A model generated the notes under the pieces. The model searched no databases and was not told the DNA's origin. It worked only from the letters and a program-made list of their open reading frames with translations. Positions 46,987 to 54,558 of a stretch of 54,558 nt of DNA are shown here, in pieces; within the stretch, counting starts at the first letter, position 1, and the number at the start of each line of letters is the position of its first letter. The translations under genes and the position numbers were made by a program. The stretch is from JBPESN01 sp051710625 (GTDB lineage: Bacteria > Pseudomonadota > Gammaproteobacteria > Enterobacterales > Enterobacteriaceae): positions 1-54,558 of the forward strand of contig NZ_JBPESN010000010.1 of the NCBI RefSeq assembly GCF_051710625.1, given 5' to 3'.

Positions 46987-47004
46987 TATTAGTTACAACA
47001 TACA
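46987..47004 (-). other. Ter (Tus-binding replication terminator) site in the tus promoter
   Basis: The minus strand reads TGTATGTTGTAACTAATA, identical over 18 bases to the site at 33451-33468. It lies 14 bp upstream of the tus start, equivalent to TerB of E. coli, where Tus binding also represses tus. The orientation relative to tus is the same as in E. coli. Confidence 0.9.
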
Positions 47005-47256
47005 GTTATTGCTTTCAACCACTACATCCTCACCATAGCAAAAGCAACCCTGACACGTTTGGCACAACGCACAAAACAACAAGGTGTGATGAGACGATAG
47101 CAGTACCGACGGTTTTGAGCATATCGACGCACAATGGAAGACATCAACGATGAGGCGAGGCATCGCCCGCGCCATAACATCTTCGGTTCACGCGCGGGAG
47201 GCCTGTTGTGCCGCAGCCGATTATCGGGTTACGCTGACGTCCTAACGCTACGCGTC

Positions 47257-47735
47257 AGACCGCGCGCAGTTTGGGCAACCGGCGCAGGCGCTGGGCGACA
47301 ACCAGCCCAGCCAGCAATCTCGCCGTGATAAACGCGACCACGCTCGGGTGTATCTCTTCGCTAAGATAGGTCATCGCCACAGCGGCGTCGCCGCTGTGGC
47401 GATGACCCAATACAGGCTCGCGTCAAGAGAATACCCTGCCAACTGGTCATGAAAGCGCTGCAAAGTGTAAAACTGGCGGCCAGTATCAAGGCCACCACCA
47501 TGACTGATTTACGGCCCACCGCGTCCGACAAGGGGCCGGTAAACAGGAGACCCAGTGCCGTCGTGCCGGTGGAGACCGACAGCGAAAGACTACTGGCGGC
47601 GGGGGAGACGCCGAAATCAGCCGAGAGCACCGGTAAGATAGGTTGTACGCAATAGAGCAGGGCGAAGGTCGCCAGGCCGGCGGAAAACAGGGCCAGAGTG
47701 AGCTGGATGAATTGCGGAGTACCGTGTTTGATGTA
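47257..47735 (-). pseudogene. ynfM: MFS transporter YnfM-like, N-terminal remnant
   Basis: Major-facilitator exporter related to E. coli YnfM. Readable parts: GTPQFIQLTLALFSAGLATF (first helix), FGVSPAASSLSLSVSTG, the MFS motif GPLSDAVGRKSVMVV and SWQGILLTRACIG. A frameshift then leads to VAVMTYLSEEIHP-like sequence (47370-47330), and the frame ends near 47257. The remaining ten or so helices are missing. It lies next to tus because the intervening E. coli genes (asr to rstB) are gone. Confidence 0.85.
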
Positions 47736-47938
47736 CAGTAATCGGGACGGTGTGTAGCAACGGGCTGGGCGTATCGATACTGCCGGCGTCGTTTCTGCCT
47801 ATCAAGATAGACAGCGGTCGCTATCTGGCGCTGCAGGAGCCCGACGCCAAAACCGAAGTCTGGCTGGTCACCAACCGACAGCGCGCCCTGTCAGCGCCGG
47901 CGCAGCGCATGATAGGACTCATGCTGCAGCAGCAGTAG
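47727..47938 (+). pseudogene. ynfL: LysR-family regulator YnfL-like, C-terminal remnant
   Basis: Only the last 60 or so residues are left: SNGLGVSILPASFLPIKID and TEVWLVTNRQRALSAPAQRM, typical of a LysR-type effector domain end. It is divergent from the ynfM remnant, the usual LysR/MFS arrangement. The DNA-binding half is absent. Confidence 0.8.
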
Positions 47939-48094
47939 TTTTCCATACCGGTCGCCGCAAAACAGGGGAGCACCAAGGATAAATATGTGCAGTAAATCAC
48001 ATTTTTAATCAAATAGTTGACAGCTAAACGTAAAAGTTTCACCATAACCCCAATCTTTTTATTCTATAGCGTGAAAAATAGCGGAAGCGGGTCA

Positions 48095-49312
48095 GTGATT
48101 AACATTGGTCAACCCGGGCATATTGATCAAATCAAACAGGCGAATGTGGGAGCGGTGTACCGTCTGATTGATACATATGGTCCAGTCTCCCGTATTGAGC
48201 TGTCCAAATACGCCCGTTTAGCGCCCGCAAGTATCACTAAAATCGTGCGCAAGCTGATGGAAGCGCACCTGGTGGGGGAAACGGAATACCAGGAAAATGG
48301 CTTGCGCGGACGGCCGGCGATTGGCGTGGTGGTGGAGACGCAAGCCTGGCATTTTTTGTCGTTACACATCAGCCACGGCAGCCTCTCGCTGTCGCTGCGT
48401 GAACTGTCGAGTAAACTGGTGGTGGAAGACACCATCCCGTTGCCGTCGCAAGCGCCCTTGCCGCTACTGCCCCGTCTCATTGCCGAAGTGGATGCCTTTT
48501 TCAACCGCCATCAGCGTCAGCTGGAGCGATTGACGGCAATCGCCGTGACGGTGCCCGGCATTATCGACGCTCAGGCCGGCGTTATCCACCGTATGCCATG
48601 GTACGAGGTGTGTGATATGCCGCTGGGTGATGCCCTCAGCAGCCACATCGGCGTGCCGATATATCTGCAGCATGACATTTGCGCCTGGATCATGGCCGAA
48701 GCGCTTTACGGCGCCGCGCGGGGATGCAACGACGTCATTCAGATCGTTATCGATCATAATGTCGGCGCCGGCGTGATAACCGGCGGCCGGTTGCTGCATG
48801 GCGGCAACCGAACGTTGGTGGAAATCGGCCATACGCAAATCGATCCCGACGGCAGGCGATGTTATTGCGGCAATCGCGGCTGCCTTGAAACCGTCGCCGG
48901 CATGGAAAGCATCTTTGAACACACCCGCCAGCGGCTGAAGCGCCAGCCGGACTCGCCGCTTAACGGCGTCAGCTTAAGCGTAGACCGCTTGTGCAGCGCA
49001 GCGCTGGCCGGTGACCGCGTGGCGCAGGATGTCATCACCAGCGTCGGGCTTAACGTGGGGCGTATTCTGGCGATGATGGTAAATGTATTTAATCCGGAAA
49101 AAATTTTGGTGGGATCGCCGCTCAACAGCGCGGCGTCAATCCTCTACCCGGTCATCCAGCGTTGCATCCAGCAACAATCGCTGCCGGATTACAGCCGCCG
49201 GATACAAATTCAGGCAACCCGTTTTAGCAATCATGGCACCATGCCCGGCGCGCCGCTGGTGAAAGATGCGCTTTACGATGGTTCACTTTTGCTAAAGCTG
49301 ATGCAGGGGTAA
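48095..49312 (+). CDS. mlc: Global sugar-metabolism repressor Mlc (DgsA)
   Basis: A ROK-family repressor, 405 residues. It represses ptsG, ptsHI, manXYZ and malT; membrane-bound EIICB-Glc sequesters it. GTG at 48095 (VINIGQPGHIDQIKQ) corresponds to the E. coli GTG start; upstream codons are unconserved. The helix-turn-helix includes LAPASITKIVRKLMEAHLV. The ROK domain has the zinc-site cysteines RCYCGNRGCLE and the preceding VEIGHTQ. It is intact and ends with SLLLKLMQG as in E. coli. Confidence 0.97.
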   Translation: MINIGQPGHIDQIKQANVGAVYRLIDTYGPVSRIELSKYARLAPASITKIVRKLMEAHLVGETEYQENGLRGRPAIGVVVETQAWHFLSLHISHGSLSLSLRELSSKLVVEDTIPLPSQAPLPLLPRLIAEVDAFFNRHQRQLERLTAIAVTVPGIIDAQAGVIHRMPWYEVCDMPLGDALSSHIGVPIYLQHDICAWIMAEALYGAARGCNDVIQIVIDHNVGAGVITGGRLLHGGNRTLVEIGHTQIDPDGRRCYCGNRGCLETVAGMESIFEHTRQRLKRQPDSPLNGVSLSVDRLCSAALAGDRVAQDVITSVGLNVGRILAMMVNVFNPEKILVGSPLNSAASILYPVIQRCIQQQSLPDYSRRIQIQATRFSNHGTMPGAPLVKDALYDGSLLLKLMQG

Positions 49313-49429
49313 AAGCGCCAAAATATTGAGCTAACGCAGGCCACACCTCGCCGCAATGACGTACATTCCTCTCTGATTCTCCTGCGAAATTTTATCAAGT
49401 CTAATGGATTACGATAGTCTGGAGTTGCC

Positions 49430-50173
49430 ATGTTGAAACATATGTTTGTCACCGGTACGGATACCGCCGTCGGTAAGATTGTTGTCGCGCGCGCACTATT
49501 GCAGCATTTGGCGGCGAGCCATTTCACGACTGTCGGTTATAAACCGATTGCCGAAAGCAACCTGATGACCCCCGAGGGGCTGCGCAACTACGATGCGCTC
49601 GTGTTGCAGACGTCGTCCTCGTTGGAACGGTCTTACAGTGATGTCAATCCGCTGCTGCTCCCCGAGGCCGCCTGTTTCACCGGCGCGGCGGTGGATTATG
49701 AGGCCATGAGCCACGGATTGCGGCATCTTTCCGCGCTGGCGGATACGGTTGTGGTGGACGGCAATTGCGGCTGGCGCGCGATTATGAATGATTATCGGCC
49801 TTACTCTGAGTGGGTCATTCGCGAGCGTTTACCCGTGGTGCTGGCGATCGGCATCAAGCTCGGCTGTATTAGCCATGCGAAGCTGACCGCCGAGGCTATC
49901 CTTAACGACGGTCTGTCGCTGTTGGGGTGGGTCGCTAGCCGCATTAATCCCGGATTGGCGCACTACGCCGAAGTCCTGAGCGTGCTAAATCACATCATAC
50001 CGGCGCCGCAGTTGGGTGAGTTGCCTTATTTGCCGCGTGCAGCGCGGCGGGATTTGGCTAAATTTATCGACTTAACACCGCTGAACGTCGCGGTGCAACA
50101 TACCGCCTGCGCCGCCAAAAAAACGCGGACGCTGACTTGCCGTGAATTGTTGGCTGTCCGTTCAAGTGTATAA
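49430..50173 (+). CDS. bioD2: BioD paralogue (YnfK) with altered catalytic motifs
   Basis: 247 residues, co-linear with E. coli YnfK (231) and thus a dethiobiotin synthetase paralogue. Fold markers: MFVTGTDTAVGKIVVARALLQ, GLRNYDALVLQ, WVASRINPGLAHYAE, GELPYLPRA. Several catalytic positions differ from true BioD: the P-loop ends GKI instead of GKT (loss of the Mg-binding Thr), KPVASG has become KPIAES, and the second phosphate loop VEGAGG reads VDGNCG. Enzyme activity is doubtful although the frame is open. ATG 49430 has GGAG upstream. About 15 extra residues at the C-terminus. Confidence 0.9.
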   Translation: MLKHMFVTGTDTAVGKIVVARALLQHLAASHFTTVGYKPIAESNLMTPEGLRNYDALVLQTSSSLERSYSDVNPLLLPEAACFTGAAVDYEAMSHGLRHLSALADTVVVDGNCGWRAIMNDYRPYSEWVIRERLPVVLAIGIKLGCISHAKLTAEAILNDGLSLLGWVASRINPGLAHYAEVLSVLNHIIPAPQLGELPYLPRAARRDLAKFIDLTPLNVAVQHTACAAKKTRTLTCRELLAVRSSV

Positions 50174-50216
50174 CTGCTATAATCAGCAGACAAAAAAATC
50201 GCACTATCAGGGATCT

Positions 50217-51683
50217 ATGCACCAGACGCCGGCGACAACCGCTGCGCCAACGCGACGCGGCGGAATATTTATTGCCTGTATGTTAGCCATGTTTATGGCG
50301 GCGGTAGAAGTCACCATCGTCGCCACCGCCATGCCGGATATCATCGCCAGTCTGGGCGGCTTTCCTCTGCTGAGCTGGGTGTTCTCGATTTACCTGTTGT
50401 TACAGGCCATCAGCATCCCGATTTACGGCCGCCTGGCCGACCTGTTCGGCCGCAAACCGGTGTTTTTTGTTGGCATCGGGCTGTTTCTCACCGGGTCCAT
50501 TTTATGCGGCTTTGCCACCCATATGCCGGGACTGATTTTGTTTCGCGCGCTGCAAGGTCTGGGGGCGGGGGCTATCGTGCCGCTCGCCACCACCATTATC
50601 GCCGATGTGTACAATCAGCAAGAACGCGCGCGTCTGCAGGGTTATCTCTCCAGTGTCTGGGCGGTATCAGCGATCGTAGGTCCGCTGATGGGCGCGTTTA
50701 TCGTGCGGCATTTTCACTGGTCAGGTGTATTTTGGGTGAACGTGCCGCTGGGCATTCTCTCGGCGTGGTTGCTCGCGCGTTATCTCCCTGCTGCGCCACA
50801 GCGGCGGGTCGCGGCATCCCTGGACGTCGCCGGCATCGCCTATATGACCCTTGCGGTCGGGGGTCTGCTTATCGCCCTGCTGCAGGGTGAACAGCTGGGT
50901 TACTGGCGTTTGCCGCTGCTGACGTTGACCGTTATCAGCGCCGTACTGTTGGTGCGCGAACAGCGGCGCAGCCCGGCACCTTTGTTCCCGTTGGCGCTGT
51001 GGCAGAGCAAAATCATTATTGCCGGCAATGTCGGCGGTCTGATTATCGGCGCGGCGATGATGGGTATCGCCGCCTTTTTACCCACCTATATTCAGGCCGT
51101 GCTGGGCGGCAGCACTCTTGAGGCGGGCTGGACGCTGGCGGTGATGTCTCTGGGCTGGCCGCTGGCGAGCACGTTGTGCGGCAGGTTGATGATTCACACC
51201 TCCTACCGTCTGATGGCCGTGTGCGGCGCGGTTCTGCTCGTGGCCGGCAGTCTCTTGCTGTTGAGACTTGACGCCCAGAGCAGTATTAACGATGCCCGGC
51301 TGGCGTCGTTTGTCATCGGCCTTGGCATGGGCATGAGTAATACGACGTTTCTGGTCTCGGTACAAAACGAGGCGCCATCTGCGATTCGCGGTATTGCTAC
51401 TGCCTCAACGGTCTTTACGCGCATGGTAGGATCGGCGCTGGGTACGGCGGTGTTGGGCACCACGTTAAATACCAATTTACAGCGGCGGTTACCCGGCATT
51501 GACGATCCGGTGCAGCATCTTATCGCCCATCACGGCCAAAACGGCCAGGGTCTGGCGCATATGGCGCAGCAGGTGGCGGTCTCAATGCACGGGGTGTATT
51601 GGGTTTCAATGCTGATTGCACTCTGTGCGCTTGTCGCGGCCGGTCTGGTGCCACACGGTTTGCGTCCGCGGCAGGAAGATTAA
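50217..51683 (+). CDS. DHA2-type MFS drug exporter (EmrB/QacA subfamily)
   Basis: 488 residues, 14 predicted membrane segments. N-terminal MFS motifs: AAVEVTIVATAMPDI (motif D1-like) and GRLADLFGRKPVFFVGI (motif A). Motif C type WAVSAIVGPLMGAFIV and the late helix MGMSNTTFLVSVQN are also present. The substrate is unknown; homologues export lipophilic or cationic drugs by proton antiport. There is no adjacent membrane-fusion protein. ATG 50217 follows AGGGA. In E. coli this position between ynfK and ynfD is filled by clcB, dmsD and ynfEFGH, so this gene is a lineage-specific neighbour. Intact. Confidence 0.9.
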   Translation: MHQTPATTAAPTRRGGIFIACMLAMFMAAVEVTIVATAMPDIIASLGGFPLLSWVFSIYLLLQAISIPIYGRLADLFGRKPVFFVGIGLFLTGSILCGFATHMPGLILFRALQGLGAGAIVPLATTIIADVYNQQERARLQGYLSSVWAVSAIVGPLMGAFIVRHFHWSGVFWVNVPLGILSAWLLARYLPAAPQRRVAASLDVAGIAYMTLAVGGLLIALLQGEQLGYWRLPLLTLTVISAVLLVREQRRSPAPLFPLALWQSKIIIAGNVGGLIIGAAMMGIAAFLPTYIQAVLGGSTLEAGWTLAVMSLGWPLASTLCGRLMIHTSYRLMAVCGAVLLVAGSLLLLRLDAQSSINDARLASFVIGLGMGMSNTTFLVSVQNEAPSAIRGIATASTVFTRMVGSALGTAVLGTTLNTNLQRRLPGIDDPVQHLIAHHGQNGQGLAHMAQQVAVSMHGVYWVSMLIALCALVAAGLVPHGLRPRQED

Positions 51684-51745
51684 CCTGGGCAAAAGCAGGA
51701 TAGGCGAAGAGGCGGGAGGCACGTCCAGCGCCCCCGCAGAACGTA

Positions 51746-52000
51746 CTAAGGACTAGGTGCGTAATCCCCATGGCGGGTGTAGACAATTTTCCGCGTGTCG
51801 TTTTCACAATGACCCACCACCTGACCGCCGGCGCTTTCCGCTTGATCGCTCGGCACGATTTCAAGCGTGAAACCGGATTCGGGACCGCCGTTGGCAATGA
51901 TTTTCCGCGTTATGTCCGCTTTCACATCTTCGCACGCGGCCTGTGCGCCGAGGGGCACAAGAAGGGCCAGCGCAAGGGGTAACAACATTGACTTCTTCAT
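51746..52000 (-). CDS. ynfD: DUF1161 secreted protein YnfD
   Basis: 84 residues. The signal peptide is MKKSMLLPLALALLVPLGAQA (cleaved before ACEDVK), followed by a small periplasmic domain with two Cys (ACED and GHCEND) and the family blocks VKADITRKIIANG and QVVGHCENDTRKIVYTR. Function unknown. It converges on the MFS gene. E. coli speG and ynfC, normally between ynfB and ynfD, are missing. Confidence 0.88.
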   Translation of the reverse strand: MKKSMLLPLALALLVPLGAQAACEDVKADITRKIIANGGPESGFTLEIVPSDQAESAGGQVVGHCENDTRKIVYTRHGDYAPSP

Positions 52001-52075
52001 CCTGTCATCCTTATATGATAAGGATGTGGCGTTATAAGCGTAGCAGCGTAAAGCTTTTTAGGAAATTCATCATGC

Positions 52076-52426
52076 TCAGGGCGCCAGCAGCGAGCGTCCC
52101 GTACGGCGATCCAGACAACGGGAAGTGTTGGGCTCCCAGTAGGCGTTGACGTTCTGGCTACTGTTGCATTTTTCCTGCAGATCTACCGCCTGATCATAGC
52201 GATCGAAATCTTTCTCTACGCGCGTGTTGACCTTGTTGCGCAGCCCATGGGTGGCATTCCATTGTTCCTGACTCTGCCGCGCCGCTTTCCGCGACCGTGC
52301 GGTATCGCCCGAATCGATAATGATATCCTGGGTGCCGTCGCTTGCGGCGATCCCTGCGCCGGCATACGCCAGCAGGCCTAGTGCCAGCAGTCCGCCGAGC
52401 AAGCGTCGGGTCGGGATTGTGTTCAT
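52076..52426 (-). CDS. ynfB: UPF0482 (DUF1283) secreted protein YnfB
   Basis: 116 residues with an N-terminal signal peptide (cleavage near GIAA-SD). It closely matches E. coli YnfB (113): IIIDSGDTARSRKAA, EQWNATHGLRNKVN, and the strongly conserved end NAYWEPNTSRCLDRRTGR. The two Cys (KCNSS and SRCLD) may form a disulfide. Function unknown. Divergent from ynfA across a 126-bp gap. Confidence 0.92.
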   Translation of the reverse strand: MNTIPTRRLLGGLLALGLLAYAGAGIAASDGTQDIIIDSGDTARSRKAARQSQEQWNATHGLRNKVNTRVEKDFDRYDQAVDLQEKCNSSQNVNAYWEPNTSRCLDRRTGRSLLAP

Positions 52427-52552
52427 GCCATGTTCCTTCTAAGCTGTGCGCGTAATAACGCGCTAATAATGTATACGATCAACGATAATATCATCTCAAT
52501 ACCCCCACGAACCATCAACAACAGGGTCAATGTCGCCGTGTACAAAGATCGA

Positions 52553-52882
52553 ATGACTAAAACAGTGTTGCTGTATATTGCGACCGCCGTCGCTGAAATT
52601 CTCGGCTATTATCTGCCGTATTGCTACGTAAAACGGGGCGGCAGTCTGCTGCTTATTTCCGCCGCGCTGAGCCTGATAGCATTCGTCGGGCTGCTGATGC
52701 TGCATCCTGCCGCCAGCGGACACGTTTATACCACCTACGGCGGCGTGTATATATTGACAGCGCTCTTGTAGCTCAGGTTCATCGACTGCATAAAATTATC
52801 CCCTCAGGACTGGCTGGGCGCGGCGGTGGTATTGTGCGGGGTCGTGATCATGATAGGCGGCTGGCGCCACGGCGCGGACTGA
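52553..52882 (+). pseudogene. ynfA: Small membrane protein YnfA with an in-frame amber stop
   Basis: A four-helix SMR-like inner-membrane protein (E. coli 108 residues). The frame from ATG 52553 (MTKTVLLYIATAVAEILGYYL) to TGA 52880 has the full length and the motif LHPAASGHVYTTYGGVYI. One TAG at 52769-52771 replaces the Trp after TALL. The downstream part (LRFIDCIKLSPQDWLGAAVV and the last helix) is open. The fourth helix is lost unless the stop is read through. Confidence 0.9.
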
Positions 52883-53049
52883 GGGGCGCCGAAAGCGGCG
52901 TGGATCTGGCGGGACTTACCTGTGAGTGGGCGGCGCGGAGGTCTTATTACACGGCCGCGGCACAGACTCGGAAGCCATTGAAAACGCAGAAGGTTGGGTG
53001 TGGCGCTGCCGACGCCGGGGACGTGACCCCGGCGAAGCGCATTGGCTTA

Positions 53050-53793
53050 TTAGCCCTCGCGGTGCACGCTGAGCCCCGCGAAGGACTGGCTGACCGGCAT
53101 CATTTCCAGGACATTGATATTGACATGGGCGGGCAGGGTCGCCACCCAAAACACGGCCCCGGCGATATCATCCGGCATGAGCGGATCGGCATTTTTATAG
53201 GTGTTTTCCACCTTACCTTCATCGCCTTTGAACCGCACCGACGAGAACTCCGTACCGCCTACCAGCCCGGGTTTGATATCCGTCACCCTGACGCGCGTGC
53301 CAACCAGATCGGGTGCGCAGATTCAGGCTGAACTGACGGGTAAAGGCCTTGGTAGCGCCATACACATTGCCTCCGGCATAGGGCCAGCGGCCGGCCGTAG
53401 AGCCAAGGTTTATAATATGCCCGCGCCGGCGCTCGAGCATACCCGGCAACAGGGCGCGGGTCATATAGACCAGGCCCTTGTTGTTAGTGTCGATCATGGT
53501 TTCCCAGTCATCCATGATTGGCGTTTTGCGCCGCCTCCATGCCCAGCGCCAGACCGGCGTTGTTCACCAGTACATCCACCTCACGCCATTCGGCCGGCAA
53601 CCTACCCATCTGCTCGGCAATAGCCGCTCTATCCCGCATGTCAAGTTGCAGCGGCAGGAAGGCGTCGCCCAACGCCCTGCCCGAGCTCTTTGAGCCGGGC
53701 CTCACGGCGCCCGGTTCTGAGTCCTTGCTTGATAAACAAACGGGTAATGGCTTCGCCAAAGCCGGCCGTAGCGCCGGTAACGAAAATAATCAT
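53050..53793 (-). pseudogene. ydfG: Short-chain dehydrogenase YdfG, broken
   Basis: An NADP-dependent 3-hydroxy acid / malonic semialdehyde reductase (SDR). ATG at 53793 begins MIIFVTGATAGFGEAITRLFI (TGxxxGxG cofactor motif). Frameshifts near 53740, 53690, 53515 and 53300 separate LQLDMRDRAAIAEQM, LVNNAGLALGM, MIDTNNKGLVYMTRALLPGM, IINLGSTAGRWPYAGGNVYGATKAF (catalytic Ser and YxxxK still visible) and VTDIKPGLVGGTEFSSVRFKG to the end at 53050. Inactive. Confidence 0.93.
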
Positions 53794-53830
53794 TGCTAGG
53801 TTCCTTTTTGGTGATGACAGACCCACAAAT

Positions 53831-54558
53831 TGTAGTGGTCAACTAAAACTGGCCACTGCGTTAGCATTTTTTAGTATCTATTTTCTGATTCGTTTGGTGG
53901 CAACCTACCGTTATATTCATGCGGCCTGAGTGCGCTGTAATATCTCACGATATAGTCGGTAATTTCATGAGCTGCTTCGCTGAAGCTTATGTAGCACGTT
54001 ACCGGTATCCACTCGTTTTTCAGACTTCTGAAGAAGCGCTCCATCGGACTGTTATCCCAACAGTTATTACCCCGACGACTCATGCTTTGTTTGATCCGGT
54101 AACGCCACAGCAACTGTCGGAACTGCCTGCTCGTATAGTGGCTACCCTGATCGCTGTGGAACATCACTCCGGCTGGTTTACCACGCGTTTCCCATGCCAT
54201 TTCCAGTGCTTTGATGGTCAGTCTACTGTCCGGGGAGAACGACATAGCCCAGCCCAGCGGTTTCCTCGCGAACAGATCAAGAACAACCGCAAGGTATGCC
54301 CAGCGTTTCCCGGTCCAGATATACGTCACATCGCCGCACCATACCTGGTTTGGCTCTGTTACAGCGAACTGGCGCTCAAGATAATTCGGGATCGCAACAT
54401 GCTCCTGACCGCCACGCTTATACCTGTGCGGCGGCTGCTGACAACTGACCAGCCCCAGCTCTTTCATGAGCCTGCCTGCGAGCCAGCGCCCCATGCGGAA
54501 GCCTCTCTGGGTTGCCATGGTGGCGATACTTCTCGCGCCAGCGGCACCATGGCTGATA
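53831..54558 (-). mobile_element. IS3-family insertion sequence, intact end (continues right of the window)
   Basis: The terminal inverted repeat starts at 53831 (TGTAGTGGTCAACTAAAACT). This element is the same as the remnant at 1-356 but in inverse orientation and in better condition. Its insertion point lies about 37 bp upstream of the ydfG start. Confidence 0.92.
53871..54558 (-). CDS. IS3-family transposase OrfB (partial, 5' part outside the window)
   Basis: About 229 residues are visible. The integrase core has the three acidic residues in WCGDVTYIWTGKRWAYLAVVL, FHSDQGSHYTSRQF and NSPMERFFRSLKNEW. HTH_21-type N-terminal sequence (GRLMKELGLVS) precedes them. The frame is open up to the window edge and ends with TAA at 53871. 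In IS3 elements the active OrfAB is made by programmed -1 frameshifting; that part is not visible here. Confidence 0.93.
   Translation of the reverse strand, partial: ISHGAAGARSIATMATQRGFRMGRWLAGRLMKELGLVSCQQPPHRYKRGGQEHVAIPNYLERQFAVTEPNQVWCGDVTYIWTGKRWAYLAVVLDLFARKPLGWAMSFSPDSRLTIKALEMAWETRGKPAGVMFHSDQGSHYTSRQFRQLLWRYRIKQSMSRRGNNCWDNSPMERFFRSLKNEWIPVTCYISFSEAAHEITDYIVRYYSALRPHEYNGRLPPNESENRY

Noticed and set aside
47134..47328. 64-codon open frame next to tus
   Set aside because: No ribosome-binding site, Arg-rich composition, and overlap with the ynfM remnant on the other strand.
5948..52882. Reassignment of a stop codon to explain in-frame stops in ydhL, cnu, tus, ynfA, araF and araH
   Set aside because: All three stop codons occur (TAG, TAA, TGA), the replaced residues vary (Gln, Trp, Glu), intact essential genes show no internal stops, and many neighbours also have frameshifts.
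53009..53037. GC-rich inverted repeat (GCCGGGG-ACGTGA-CCCCGGC) between ynfA and ydfG
   Set aside because: No T tract follows on either strand, so I could not call it a terminator.
1..54558. CRISPR arrays, tRNA or rRNA genes, prophage
   Set aside because: I saw no regularly spaced repeats, no tRNA-like cloverleaf or rRNA sequence, and no phage structural or integrase genes apart from the IS transposases.

Overview
The window is a stretch of chromosome from an enterobacterium whose genome is decaying. Protein matches and gene order place it in the Sodalis lineage of insect endosymbionts, with S. glossinidius or a close relative the best guess. That assignment rests on recalled similarity, not on a search. 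Read from right to left, the gene order follows the Escherichia coli replication-terminus region (roughly ydfG to cfa): ydfG, ynfA, ynfB, ynfD, bioD2, mlc, ynfL/ynfM, tus, fumC, manA, ydgA, add, ydgJ, cnu, ydgK, rsxABCDGE, nth, dtpA, pdxY, tyrS, pdxH, mliC, anmK, slyB, slyA, ydhL, gloA, rnt, grxD, mepH, ynhF, purR, cfa. Many E. coli genes between these have gone cleanly (ydhB/ydhC, sodB/ydhP, lhr, nemA, sodC, ydhIJK, gstA, fumA, rstAB, speG, clcB and others). About half of the remaining genes are pseudogenes.

Layout. 1-356: the end of an IS3-family element, which has cut off cfa. 357-3875: decayed cfa, purR and mepH, with an intact 29-codon ynhF between the last two. 4268-5476: intact grxD and rnt. 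5606-6196: broken gloA and ydhL. 7135-8132: the convergent regulator/lipoprotein pair slyA-slyB. 8459-12879: broken anmK, intact mliC, pdxH and tyrS, broken pdxY. 12984-15653: dtpA and nth. 15646-20975: the complete, tightly overlapping rsxABCDGE electron-transport operon. 21165-21799: broken ydgK and a truncated cnu. 22049-30166: a whole L-arabinose block (araBA diverging from araFGH-araC) in which every enzyme and transporter gene is broken and araC carries an internal deletion. 30248-31952: broken ydgJ and yfeH. 32236-32988: an intact CPBP-type membrane protease gene. 34050-37210: broken macAB. 37516-40546: an unusual accessory locus ending in an M35 (aspzincin)-like metalloprotease domain. 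40576-46013: broken add, intact ydgA, manA and fumC. 46088-47004: tus with a nonsense codon, next to its Ter site. 47257-52882: ynfM/ynfL remnants, then intact mlc, a motif-altered bioD2, a DHA2-type MFS exporter, ynfD and ynfB, and a nonsense-bearing ynfA. 53050-54558: broken ydfG and a second copy of the same IS3-family element in opposite orientation.

What is kept: housekeeping and repair functions (tyrS, nth, rnt, grxD), PLP synthesis (pdxH), redox maintenance of SoxR (rsx), fumarase and mannose-6-phosphate isomerase, the global regulators SlyA and Mlc, and the cell-surface lipoproteins SlyB and MliC (a c-type lysozyme inhibitor). What is lost: scavenging and alternative-carbon functions (arabinose, adenosine, anhydroMurNAc recycling, pyridoxal salvage), purine repression, cyclopropane fatty acids and drug efflux. 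This fits a host-restricted symbiont. Two identical 18-bp Ter-like sites in the same orientation (33451-33468 and 46987-47004) confirm that the window lies in the replication fork trap.
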